From NCBI GenBank assembly GCA_016707605.1, contig JADJHJ010000026.1:124001-188000 (forward strand): DNA of 64,000 nucleotides. The letters run 5' to 3'. The stretch comes from Candidatus Promineofilum glycogenicum. Its GTDB lineage: Bacteria; Chloroflexota; Anaerolineae; Promineifilales; Promineifilaceae. A program made the translations under genes and the position numbers. Below the pieces are notes generated by a model. That model was not told the origin of the DNA. It ran no database searches and was given only the letters and a program-made list of their open reading frames with translations. This document shows positions 36,003 to 44,239 of this stretch, piece after piece (position 1 is the first letter of the stretch; every line of letters starts with the position of its first letter).

Positions 36003-37068
36003 TCATTCCGTCAATCCGGCCACAGTAGCCGCGTCGAGTTTGGCGACGACGGCCGTTACCAATTGTACCGCATGATCGTAATCGTCACGATGAATAATCG
36101 ATCCGTGGCTGTGGATGTGGCGGGCCGGCACGCCGATGACCACCGTGGGCACGCCCAGGCCGTGGACGTGGATCGCCCCGCCGTCGGTCGAGCCGCCGGG
36201 CATGTTGGAGAACTGGAGCGGGATGTTCAGTTCGGCGGCCGTATCCACGACCAGATCGCGCAGCTTCAGGTTGGGGATCATGCGCGCGTCGTAGAGCATC
36301 AGCGCCGGCCCGCCGCCCAGCTTGACGCTCGACTGCTCCGGCTTGATGCCCGGCACGTCGCCGCAGATGTCGGCCTCCAGGATGATGGCCACGTCGGGGT
36401 CGACGGCGCGGACGCTGGTCGTGGCCCCGCGCAGGCCGATCTCTTCCATGACCGTCTGCACGCCGTAGAGGTCGTTGGGGTGGGCGTTGGCGGCAAAGTG
36501 GCGCAGCGCCTCGATGACCAGGGCGCAGCCGACGCGGTTGTCGAACGCCTTGGCCATGTAGGTCTTGGGGTTAGCCAACACGGTAAAGCGGCTGTCGGGC
36601 ACGATGGGGTCGCCGGGGCGGACGCCGGCGGCCGGTGACTTCGGCCCGGTTGGTCGCGCCGATGTCGATGTACATGTCCTTCTTTTCGACCAGCTTGTTG
36701 CGCTCGTCGGCCGGCAGCAGGTGGGGCGGCTTGGCCCCGATGACGCCCAGCACGTCCCCCTGGTGGGTCTTGAGCAGCACGCGCTGGCCGAGCAGCACCT
36801 GGTCCCACCAGCCGCCGAGGGGCAGGAACTTGATGAAGCCGTCGTCGGTGACGTAGGTGGTGACGAAGCCGATCTCGTCCATGTGGCCGGCCAGCATCAC
36901 CTTCGGGCCGTCGCCGGGCTGGTGGCCGACGAGGCTGCCGAGCTTGTCCTGGGTCAGTTCGCCCAGCGGGGCCATGAGGCCGCGGAGGACGGCGCGCACT
37001 TCGGCTTCATAGCCGGGCACGCCGTGGGCATCGGTCAGGGCCTGGAGGAGTTGTTCGGTTGCGTCCAC
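36003..37068 (-). pseudogene. M42-family metallo-aminopeptidase, frame-broken
   Basis: M42 enzymes are cytoplasmic, dinuclear-metal aminopeptidases forming large shells. From 37068 the N-terminal part reads MDATEQLLQALTDAHGVPGY and includes the metal motif LAGHMDEIGFV. Near 36632-36642 the frame shifts by one, and the rest reads DSRFTVLANPKTYMAKAFDN, MEEIGLRGATTS (the catalytic Glu pair), EADICGDVPG and HIHSHGSIIHRDDYDHAVQL (metal His), ending at 36003. Joined length is about 355 residues, normal for the family. The break lies in a GGCCGCCGG-rich stretch, and a single extra base explains it. A base-calling error is as likely as a true mutation. Confidence 0.75.
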
Positions 37069-37511
37069 TTGGCTCGTTGTCCTTGAAGATGGATTATCCG
37101 CAGATTAGGCAGATTGGGCAGATTGTCAAGAAGCTCACGCGAAGGACGCTAAGGGGGCAAAGGCGCAAAGGGAAGAAAGGTGTCTTGGCATCCTGGGTGT
37201 GCGGTTCGGCGTGATCGTAGCCTACCTATAAGTAAATGTCCAACTTACGGCAGAGGGACACGGAGTTACACGGAGAAGCACGGAGGGGCACAGAGAGGCA
37301 GCGCAATAGAATTGCTTCTTCTTCTCTGCGTCTCTCCGCGCTCCTCTGCGTTTCTCTGCGTCGCTCTTCAGTTCGCTGTGGCGCTCTTCGATATTGTGAA
37401 GGGCGTCACAAGTTGGGGGAGATTGTAGTGGATTTGGGAGGAGAGCGCCAACTTAGAGGCGCAAAGAGGCGTGGTATAATGGCGGAAAAGCGCGACAGTG
37501 AGGCTGGCAAG
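37069..37511. other. Gene-free stretch filled with three repeat families
   Basis: In order: a family A arm (CCGCAGATTAGGCAGATTGG, 37092-37127), a family B arm (CACGCGAAGGACGC, 37134-37172), and an inverted pair of CACGGAG units at 37257-37297 facing CTCTGCGTCTCTCC units at 37323-37370. TATAAT at 37475-37480 (context TATAATGGCGG) may be the -10 of the small downstream gene. No coding sequence is supported. Confidence 0.7.
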
Positions 37512-37742
37512 ATGGACGAAACGAATACGAACCGTTTTATCGAACGTGTACCGCTATTGGACGAGTCAGTAGGGTATCCGCGCCTTATCGGTCGTCGTAT
37601 CTCTGTTGTGGATTCGACCGCGATCTTCAATTGGCCAGATCGTAGAGGCGCTTTTCCGATTGTGGTTAAGCTCCACTCAAGAGCAGTTTCAACACCGGAA
37701 CGAGTTTATTCCCTAGTCTTGTTCGCACTGAACTACTCATAA
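37512..37742 (+). CDS. Small protein of unknown function
   Basis: 76 residues from ATG 37512 (MDETNTNRFIERVPLLDESV then YPRLIGRRISVV). An in-frame ATG at 37479 overlaps the possible -10 box and is less likely. The sequence is less GC-rich than its neighbours and has no recognisable motif, signal or membrane segment. It ends 10 bases inside the 3' end of the convergent beta-propeller gene. It could be the N-terminal remnant of a longer, transferred gene. Confidence 0.35.
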   Translation: MDETNTNRFIERVPLLDESVGYPRLIGRRISVVDSTAIFNWPDRRGAFPIVVKLHSRAVSTPERVYSLVLFALNYS

Positions 37743-39895
37743 GCAAAGCTCCACACTCCCACCCCCGCCCCTGGACTACCCACAAGGCCATACTCCCCGC
37801 CGGCGGCGACGCGCATCCCGGCCGCCGGCAGATTCGTCCCGCCCACTGTCTGGGGTGTGGACGGCTGGCGTAGATCAATGGCCCACAGCCCCCCTTCGGC
37901 GCGGCCGCCATTCGTCACCAGGGCCACTGAGCCGACGACGGTGATGTCGTGGACGCCGCCGGGGATGGGCAGCGCAGCGACGGCTACCGGGTGTGTCGGG
38001 TCGGCCACGCTGACGACCTCCAGCCCCGCCTCCGTGCCCACCAACACCAGGTCGCCCAGGCCACGGACGCTGCTGATCGGCTCCGGCCAGGCCAGCAAGC
38101 CGAGCAATTCCAGCCCGGCCGCGCTCTCGGTGAAAATCGTCAGCGCGCCGCCGGGGCGGTCGGCGAAGTTACCGGCGGCGTAGAGCCGGCCGTTGTCAAC
38201 GTCCAGCGCGGCCACACAGCCCTCAACGGACACCTCCTCAACGAGACGCGGCGCGGCGGGGTCGGCCAGGTCGAAGGCCAGCAAGTTAAGGCCGTCGCAC
38301 ACCCCCGCGCCGGCCAGATAGACCAGTTGCCCGGCGGCCACGCTGCCAACGCGCAGTTCGGCATAGCCGGTCGTGGCGTCGAGCGAACCGAGCAGGGCCG
38401 GCGCGCTGGGATTGGTCAGGCCGATGATGCGCAAGCCGTCGTCGGCGGCGCTGACGTAGGCCACGTCACCGGCCAGGGCTACGTCCAGGTAGGAGGCATA
38501 GCATGGCCGGCAATGCACTTCGCCCGTGTACACGCCCAGCACGGCCAGATCGGGCAGGCCAAGCGTCAACAATTGGTTGCCGGCCAGGGCAATGCCGACA
38601 TCGCCGGTCATAGCCACGTCGGCCACGGCGGGCAACTCATACCGGCCCAGCGGTTCAGCCGGCGCGCCGGCGACGTCGTAGATTGCCAGATCGCCGCGGG
38701 CAAAGAACGCGCGGCCATCGGCAATGGCCAGCCTGGACGAGGTCGCGTCATCTGGAGCGTCGGCGGGAAGCGCCGCCGGCAACGCCACCGGCAGCACGCC
38801 AATCACGTTGCCGTTGTAGTCAACCGCCGCCAGCAGAGCCCGCTCCCCAGCCAGGACAAACCCCTCGACGACGCCCAGGCCCGACGCCGCATCGGGCGGG
38901 GCCTGAACCTCCCACAGCGGTTGCGGCTGGAGCGGATCGCTCACGTCCCAGGCGTGAAAGTCGGACACGCCGCCGCCGGCGACCAGCACGTCGCCGGCAA
39001 CGCGCAGGCTGTAGGTCAGGCCCGCGCCGGGCACGGCGATTGGGTCGGGCAAGTCGGCCGGATCGGTGATGTCGAGGGCATAGAAGTCAGTGGTCGCCGG
39101 ATGGGCAGCGTAAACCATATCGTTATCGGCTGCCAGAGCGTAGACCGGCGAGGGCAGCGGCGCATGATCCAGTAGTCGCAGCAGGCCGGGTGTGCTGACG
39201 TCCAGGGTGGAGATACCGCCGGGTTGAAAGCCTGGAGGGGCCGACGCCGGCACGCTCAAACCGGCGATGAGTGTGTCACCTGCCAAGGCCAGTTGGGTAA
39301 CGGAAGGCCCCATGTCAACCTGACTCAGGACGGTCATTGACGTCGGATCGGTCACGTCCAGGGCCACAATGACCGACGCCGCGGCCACGTAGGCGACGCC
39401 GCTATCCACAACGACGGCCGCGGCCAGGCCGGGCAGTATGTCGCTCTGACCCAGCAGTACAGGCGCAGCGGGGTCGGTCACGTCTAAAGCGACGAGGCGC
39501 GGCCCGATGACAGCATAGGCCACTTCACCTTCCACCGCGACGCCCTCGGCCCGGCCCCACTGTTGGCCGAGCAACTTAACCGTTACCGCGATAGGCGCGA
39601 GGGGCGTAGGCGAGGAAGTTGGCGTAGCAGTGAAGGTGGCGGAAGGGATCGGGGAGGCCACAGCCAGCGGCGTTGCTGTTGCGGCAGCCGGCAGAGTGCT
39701 GGTCGCTTGTGTGGCAGAGGTTTCTTCTGCAACAGCTATAGGGGAGGTGCCTGTAGCCGCGACGGTGGGCGTGGCGGCCGAAGGGGGCGACGCACCGCAA
39801 GCGGCCGACAAGAGCAACGCGGCCACGAAGACTATCAGACCAGCAAAACGCCGCACTCCAACCATAGTGGGGAGAATTGTAGTTGAGTCGGGCAT
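37733..39895 (-). CDS. LVIVD-type beta-propeller lipoprotein
   Basis: 720 residues (710 if started at Met 39865, MVGVRRFAGLIVFVAALLLS). The lipobox lies at AALLLSAAC, then a Thr/Pro/Ala linker to about 105. The rest is about a dozen repeats of 40-45 residues with the pattern A-L-D-V-(T/S)-D-P-(A/T)-x-P-x-x-L-G followed by an aliphatic strand (ALDVTDPAAPVLLGQSD, VSVADPTHPVAVAALPIPGG). This is the LVIVD repeat expected to form one or two beta-propellers outside the cell. Its ligand is unknown. A paralogue follows at 39944-41344 on the same strand. Confidence 0.85.
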   Translation of the reverse strand: MPDSTTILPTMVGVRRFAGLIVFVAALLLSAACGASPPSAATPTVAATGTSPIAVAEETSATQATSTLPAAATATPLAVASPIPSATFTATPTSSPTPLAPIAVTVKLLGQQWGRAEGVAVEGEVAYAVIGPRLVALDVTDPAAPVLLGQSDILPGLAAAVVVDSGVAYVAAASVIVALDVTDPTSMTVLSQVDMGPSVTQLALAGDTLIAGLSVPASAPPGFQPGGISTLDVSTPGLLRLLDHAPLPSPVYALAADNDMVYAAHPATTDFYALDITDPADLPDPIAVPGAGLTYSLRVAGDVLVAGGGVSDFHAWDVSDPLQPQPLWEVQAPPDAASGLGVVEGFVLAGERALLAAVDYNGNVIGVLPVALPAALPADAPDDATSSRLAIADGRAFFARGDLAIYDVAGAPAEPLGRYELPAVADVAMTGDVGIALAGNQLLTLGLPDLAVLGVYTGEVHCRPCYASYLDVALAGDVAYVSAADDGLRIIGLTNPSAPALLGSLDATTGYAELRVGSVAAGQLVYLAGAGVCDGLNLLAFDLADPAAPRLVEEVSVEGCVAALDVDNGRLYAAGNFADRPGGALTIFTESAAGLELLGLLAWPEPISSVRGLGDLVLVGTEAGLEVVSVADPTHPVAVAALPIPGGVHDITVVGSVALVTNGGRAEGGLWAIDLRQPSTPQTVGGTNLPAAGMRVAAGGEYGLVGSPGAGVGVWSFAYE

Positions 39896-39943
39896 GACTT
39901 GTCACAGTCCTGCGAGGAGGCTCAGGTCAGTTTTCATAGTCCT

Positions 39944-41344
39944 CTACTGATCCAACCTCCCCCGCAACGGATACGTCCGCACAATCTTTTCCACCGTGGG
40001 TTCCGTCAGGTCGATGACGATCAGCAAATAGTCGGAGAAAGCAAAGACGATGTCGTCCTGAATGGCATAGCCGCTATAGACAGGAAAGTGGGGATAAAGG
40101 CCGGCGGTAACAAAGCCCTCCTGGCTGTCGCGAATGGCCACGTGTATGGCCGACGAGGCATCGTACGAATCGAGGAAGTTTCCGACAATCAGCAAATATC
40201 GCTCCTGGGCCAGGTGGCCGCCCAGCATGAAATCATCCTGCACCGCGTGCCAGTGCACTTCCTGTTCAGCCTCCAATAACCCGGAGACGGATAGCAATCC
40301 CCGATCACGGATGAGGAGTGAGAACGCATCATCGACGAGGTGCGGCGGGCCGATGGCATCCCATTCGGGATCAAGGGGCAGTTGAACGAGGCGCGACACA
40401 GGGGCGCTGAGATCGGACACGTCCGTAATGGTGACGGCGGCGCTGGGCGATTCGTAGGTCAGCAGTTGATCGCCGGCGACCGACCATAGACCGGGCGGGA
40501 AGGTCAGCGTCGCCAATTGGCGCACGTCGGGCAAGGCTGCCCGGTCGAGCACGGCGATGTGGAGTTGTTGGCCATCGCTGCCGCCGACGTAGATGCGCTC
40601 GCCCTCCAGTTCAACGTCCTGAGCCGGGAAGGGAAACGTTGCCTCCGTAATGGGACGCCAGTAGCAGTTCCAGGTGGCGTTGACAACGGCCAGTTGCGAG
40701 CCGCCGACGACAAAAGCGACGTCATTCTGCACTTCGAGATCGGCGATGAGGGGGAAATCGGGCATTTCGACAAAACGCGGCACGTCAATATCGTAACGAG
40801 CCGCAAGGTCAAACGGTTGTTCCAACCGGATCAGGCCAACCCAATTGGCCACAGCAACATAGAACGACCGTGGCCGATCAAAGGCGAATCGAGGATCAGA
40901 CATTGTGACATCGAGCGGCAGCCCTCCTCCTGCTTCGAAGTAGAAGCGCCACTCGCCCTCGGCGCAGGCCGTAAGCGGCATTGGCGTAGGGGTGGGCGGC
41001 GGCCGGGGAGTGCGCGTGGGCAGCGGCGGCTCCGGCGTCTTGTACCGGCCGTGCTCCGGTTCATCGCCGCCCGTTGGTAGGAGAGAAGGGGGCGACAGGG
41101 TCATTGCCGGCGTGGGCGCGACGGCCGCCGGGGTTGGCTCGGCCGTGGCCGGCGCGGGCATATCCGTGGGCGCGACGACCCATGGCGCTGAGGTCGCTGC
41201 GGCTGTCGGTGGCGAGATAGAGGTCGCGACAGCCACCGGCGCTTCGGTCGGCCGAAGCGCAACGGAACGGCACGCAGTCAGGAAAGCGCACGTAAGAAGG
41301 ACGAGCACGAAACGGGTAATAGGCGCTTGCCGCAGCCGGAACAT
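39944..41344 (-). CDS. Lipoprotein with predicted beta-propeller, paralogue of the next gene
   Basis: 466 residues from ATG 41344 (MFRLRQAPITRFVLVLLTCA), which has GGGAGGG about 8 bases upstream; an in-frame Met at 41398 lacks this. The lipobox is LTCAFLTAC. A long Thr/Pro/Ala linker (about 25-115, ending TRTPRPPPTPTPMP) precedes a domain of irregular beta repeats (LIADLEVQNDVAFVVGGSQL, VELEGERIYVGGSDGQQLHI, VTITDVSDLSAPVSRLVQLP). The repeats resemble those of 37733-39895 but are more divergent. It reads in the same direction as that gene, with a 48-base gap. Function is unknown. Confidence 0.75.
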   Translation of the reverse strand: MFRLRQAPITRFVLVLLTCAFLTACRSVALRPTEAPVAVATSISPPTAAATSAPWVVAPTDMPAPATAEPTPAAVAPTPAMTLSPPSLLPTGGDEPEHGRYKTPEPPLPTRTPRPPPTPTPMPLTACAEGEWRFYFEAGGGLPLDVTMSDPRFAFDRPRSFYVAVANWVGLIRLEQPFDLAARYDIDVPRFVEMPDFPLIADLEVQNDVAFVVGGSQLAVVNATWNCYWRPITEATFPFPAQDVELEGERIYVGGSDGQQLHIAVLDRAALPDVRQLATLTFPPGLWSVAGDQLLTYESPSAAVTITDVSDLSAPVSRLVQLPLDPEWDAIGPPHLVDDAFSLLIRDRGLLSVSGLLEAEQEVHWHAVQDDFMLGGHLAQERYLLIVGNFLDSYDASSAIHVAIRDSQEGFVTAGLYPHFPVYSGYAIQDDIVFAFSDYLLIVIDLTEPTVEKIVRTYPLRGRLDQ

Positions 41345-41494
41345 GGCCAATCCCTCCCCGGCGCGGCTGTGGGCGCGGCGCCGTTGTGGATAGAACAATC
41401 ATACCCCAGGCGCGCTACGCCTGCCCGTTGGCCACCCATCGCTTCGCCGACGCCTGCGTGCCGAACCCGCTGCGACGCGCTAGAATCCAGCCTT

Positions 41495-44239
41495 ATGGTC
41501 GCCCACAGCGCAGGGGTAGAAACCGAGTTTCTCAGAAGAAACTCGGTTTCTAGACGAATCACCCCGCTCCTTGCCCTCATCGCCCTCCTCCTGCTGGGCT
41601 TCTGGCTGCGCGTCCACAACCTCGACGCCTTCAGCTTCTGGACCGACGAGGGGCTGACGCCGGCGCGCTCCGGCTATCCCATCAGCCAAATCCTGCGCAA
41701 CGAGATCATCATCCAGGGCGTCGTGACCACCGACACCCACCCGCCGCTCTACTACCTCATCATCCACCTGACGCGGCAACTGTTCGGCCTGTCGGACTTC
41801 GCCTTTCGCTACCCATCCGTCCTGTTCGGCGTGCTGCTCATCCCGCTGCTCTACCAGTTCGGCCGCCGCCTGGTAGCCCCCTCGCCCTCTGGGAGAGGGT
41901 TGGGGAGAGGGTCTGATGAAAGCGCAGGGGAGCGGGGGAGCAGGGGAGCAAGGGGGAGAAGAGGGCACGCCTTGTCGTTGGGCCTCATCGTCGCCCTGCT
42001 GACCACCGTCAACCCGCTCCACGTCTACTACAGCCAGGAGGCGCGCATGTACACCCTGCTCGTCCTGCTGGCGACGGGGATGAGCTACGCCTTGTGGCGC
42101 GCGCTGAGGGGAGAAGAGAGTCTCACGCAAAGACGCAAAGAACGCCAAGCGAAGCGTTCTGAGCTTGGCGTCTTTGCGTCTTTGCGTGAGCATTCTCTTC
42201 TTCGTTGGATGTTCCTGTACGCCATCCTGGCCGCGCTGGCCGTCTACACCCACTACACGGCCGTCTTTCTCGTCGCCGCCCAGGCGCTATTCTGGGCGTG
42301 GCTGCTGTGGCGGGCGGGGTTGCGGTGGGTCATCATTGGGGCGCTGGCTGTTGCCGCGCTGGCCGCCATTCCGCTCATCCCCTACACCCTGCCGCGCCTC
42401 TCGTCCGGCGGCGAGGCCAACTACTTTCCCGTCTCGCCGCTGACGGTGTTGCAGGACGTGGTGCGTTTCTTTCATCTGGGGGTGACGGTGGACTTTGCCC
42501 GGCCGTTTGTGCGGGCGTTGAATTGGTTGGCGTTGGGGTTGTTGGGGTTGGGGGTGTGGGCGGCAAGTGGCCCTCTCCCCAACCCTCTCCCACAGGGCGA
42601 GGGGGCGGCCGGCCCTCTCCCCAACCCTCTCCCGAAGGGCGAGGGGGTGGCAGGCCCTCTCCCCAACCCTCTCCCAAGGGGCGAGGGGGCTTTCTCCCCT
42701 GCGCTTCTACGCCCCGCCTTCCTTCTCACGTGGCTCCTGGCCGTGCCGCTGGGCCTCATCATCGGTTCGGCTCTCTTCAAGCCGATGTACCAGGGCGTGC
42801 GCCACATCATGGCCGGCAGCCCGGCGTTTTTGTTATTGGTCGGCTATGGGCTATGGGTGCTTCTCACACTAGAAATTCAACGCAAAGACGCAAGGACGCA
42901 AGGACGCAAGAATAGAAGGGGCTATTCCGTCTTTGCGCCTCTGCGCCTTTGCGCCTTGGCGTTCATTCTTCTGTTGCTGAGCGGCGCGGCCGTGGCCCTG
43001 GTCAACCTCTACACCAACCCGGCCTACGCCAAGGACGACTTCCGGGCCATCGTGCGCTTCATCGAGACGCGGGCCGGTGGGCAGGACGCTATCGTCTATA
43101 ACAACGCCGTCCTGCTGCCGCTGCACGAGCACTACCGGCTGCGGCCCGACCTGAGCGTGACCGCCTTGCCCACCTACCCGCAGTATGCCACCGGGCAGGA
43201 GCCGGAACTGGCCGCGCTGGCCGCCGCTTACCGCCGCCTGTGGTTCGTCACCGACCCGCCGGCCGACGGCCGCGACGACACCGCCCTCATCCGCGCCTGG
43301 CTCGACGCCAACCTGCTCGAAGTCAGCGACCGCCGCTTCACGGCGCGGACGACGGAGGCGAGGGTGATGGCATATGCCACAGCCGTGCCGTTGGGCGGGG
43401 GAGCCGGGGGGCCGGGGGGCGGCGGCGAGCCTCTTTGCCCCCCCGCCCCCCCGCTCCCCGGCTCCCCCGCGCTGGAATGCTACCGCTTCGATAACACGCC
43501 CCTGGCTCTACCGACGCTGTGGATCGACCTGTGGTGGCGCGGCGAGCCGCCGGCCGGCGACACGCAACTCGTCTTCAGCCTGACCGGGCCGGACGGGGCC
43601 GAGCAGTACCGCCGCGCCCACCCGCTGTTGCGCCCGGGGGCGTTCGACTGGAACCCGACCGCACCTAACCGGCTCAGCTACGACCTGCCGCTGCCGCCGG
43701 GGTTGCCGCCTGGCGTCTATACGCTGGCCATTGGGCCGGAGGGGAGCGCGGCTGTGCCTTTGGGCGAAGTCGAGATCGCTTCGACCGATCAGTGGCCCGC
43801 GCCAGCCGAGGCGCTCTTTGCCGATGGCGAGTTGGCGGCGGTCAGCCGTCGGCCGTCGGCGGTCTGGCCCAACGGCCTGGAGCTGGCCGCCGTCGTGCCC
43901 TGGGACGACCACGTGCTGGCCGGCAACAACCTGCCGCTGACTGTCTTCTGGCGCATCGGGCCGGACGGGATCGACCTGAGCAACGTGCGCTACCGGCTGG
44001 AAGTCATCGGCCGCGGCGGCGCGGTGCTGCGCTCGCAGGAGGCGCGGCCGGGCGCGGCCTGGCTGGGCGGCGTGGCCCCCGGCGCGCTGCTGCGCGAAGT
44101 GACCAGCCTCTACTTCCGCCCGGAGACGCCGCCCGGTCGTTATCGCTTGCGCTGGACGCTGCTGGACGGCGAACAGGTCACCGGCCAGTCGGTCATCGAA
44201 GGGCGCGTGCTTGTCGAATCGAGCGAGGTGTTGCCATGA
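41495..44239 (+). CDS. GT-C membrane glycosyltransferase (GT39-like) carrying six in-frame repeat insertions
   Basis: Polytopic enzyme of about 914 residues. The first membrane segment (LLALIALLLLGFWLRV) is followed by AFSFWTDEGLTPARSG and TTDTHPPLYYLIIHL, the DE and HPPL signatures of GT39-type transferases. About ten hydrophobic segments extend to roughly residue 500. A large periplasmic region follows, ending with a beta-sandwich (about 790-912). Repeat DNA read in frame occurs at 41517-41552 (family E, VETEFLRRNSV near the N-terminus), 41880-41972, 42120-42190 (family B), 42571-42693 (family C), 42881-42962 (family B) and 43388-43472 (family D). None introduces a stop. ATG 41495 is the most likely start. 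The stop overlaps the next start (ATGA). Confidence 0.85.
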   Translation: MVAHSAGVETEFLRRNSVSRRITPLLALIALLLLGFWLRVHNLDAFSFWTDEGLTPARSGYPISQILRNEIIIQGVVTTDTHPPLYYLIIHLTRQLFGLSDFAFRYPSVLFGVLLIPLLYQFGRRLVAPSPSGRGLGRGSDESAGERGSRGARGRRGHALSLGLIVALLTTVNPLHVYYSQEARMYTLLVLLATGMSYALWRALRGEESLTQRRKERQAKRSELGVFASLREHSLLRWMFLYAILAALAVYTHYTAVFLVAAQALFWAWLLWRAGLRWVIIGALAVAALAAIPLIPYTLPRLSSGGEANYFPVSPLTVLQDVVRFFHLGVTVDFARPFVRALNWLALGLLGLGVWAASGPLPNPLPQGEGAAGPLPNPLPKGEGVAGPLPNPLPRGEGAFSPALLRPAFLLTWLLAVPLGLIIGSALFKPMYQGVRHIMAGSPAFLLLVGYGLWVLLTLEIQRKDARTQGRKNRRGYSVFAPLRLCALAFILLLLSGAAVALVNLYTNPAYAKDDFRAIVRFIETRAGGQDAIVYNNAVLLPLHEHYRLRPDLSVTALPTYPQYATGQEPELAALAAAYRRLWFVTDPPADGRDDTALIRAWLDANLLEVSDRRFTARTTEARVMAYATAVPLGGGAGGPGGGGEPLCPPAPPLPGSPALECYRFDNTPLALPTLWIDLWWRGEPPAGDTQLVFSLTGPDGAEQYRRAHPLLRPGAFDWNPTAPNRLSYDLPLPPGLPPGVYTLAIGPEGSAAVPLGEVEIASTDQWPAPAEALFADGELAAVSRRPSAVWPNGLELAAVVPWDDHVLAGNNLPLTVFWRIGPDGIDLSNVRYRLEVIGRGGAVLRSQEARPGAAWLGGVAPGALLREVTSLYFRPETPPGRYRLRWTLLDGEQVTGQSVIEGRVLVESSEVLP
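41517..41552. repeat. TAGAAACCGAGTTTCT palindrome (family E), copy 1, in coding frame
   Basis: Perfect 16-base arms at 41517-41532 and 41537-41552 with loop CAGA. The 36 bases are identical to copy 2 at 51304-51339. Here they are read through in frame between the first codons and the first membrane segment of the glycosyltransferase. Confidence 0.9.
41880..41972. repeat. Families C and D repeat in coding frame
   Basis: CCCTCGCCCTCTGGGAGAGG then GGGGAGAGGG followed by GCAGGGGAGCGGGGGAGCAG units. Read in frame as PSPSGRGLGRGSDESAGERG in a loop between hydrophobic segments. Confidence 0.75.
42120..42190. repeat. CGCAAAGA-family palindrome (family B) in coding frame
   Basis: TCACGCAAAGACGCAAAGAA and its complementary arm (AAGCGTTCTGAGC in the centre) lie inside the glycosyltransferase and are read as LTQRRKERQAKRSELGVFAS, a strongly basic loop. 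Confidence 0.85.
42571..42693. repeat. Three tandem CCCTCTCCCCAACCCTCTCC elements (family C) in coding frame
   Basis: Three near-identical units of 45-48 bases, each containing GGGCGAGGGG, read in frame as GPLPNPLPQGEGAAGPLPNP-type peptides. The same peptide appears in the glycosyltransferases at 14.7 and 19.8 kb. Confidence 0.9.
42881..42962. repeat. CGCAAAGA-family repeat (family B) in coding frame
   Basis: CGCAAAGACGCAAGGACGC units face GTCTTTGCGCCTCTGCGCC units. Read in frame as LEIQRKDARTQGRKNRRGYS then VFAPLRLCAL, another basic loop followed by the next membrane segment. Confidence 0.8.
43388..43472. repeat. GGGGGAGCCGGGGGGCC palindrome (family D variant) in coding frame
   Basis: GGGGGAGCCGGGGGGCCGGG faces CCCCCGCTCCCCGGCTCCCC. 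Read in frame as GGGAGGPGGGGEPLCPPAPP within the periplasmic region of the glycosyltransferase. Confidence 0.75.

Noticed and set aside
37236..37511. Upstream extension of the small unknown gene
   Set aside because: It would be translated from CACGGAG repeats and across a -10-like box.
42571..42693. Tandem units in a glycosyltransferase considered as a CRISPR-like array
   Set aside because: Units are directly adjacent with no spacers, are read in frame, and match palindromes scattered elsewhere. No cas gene is present.
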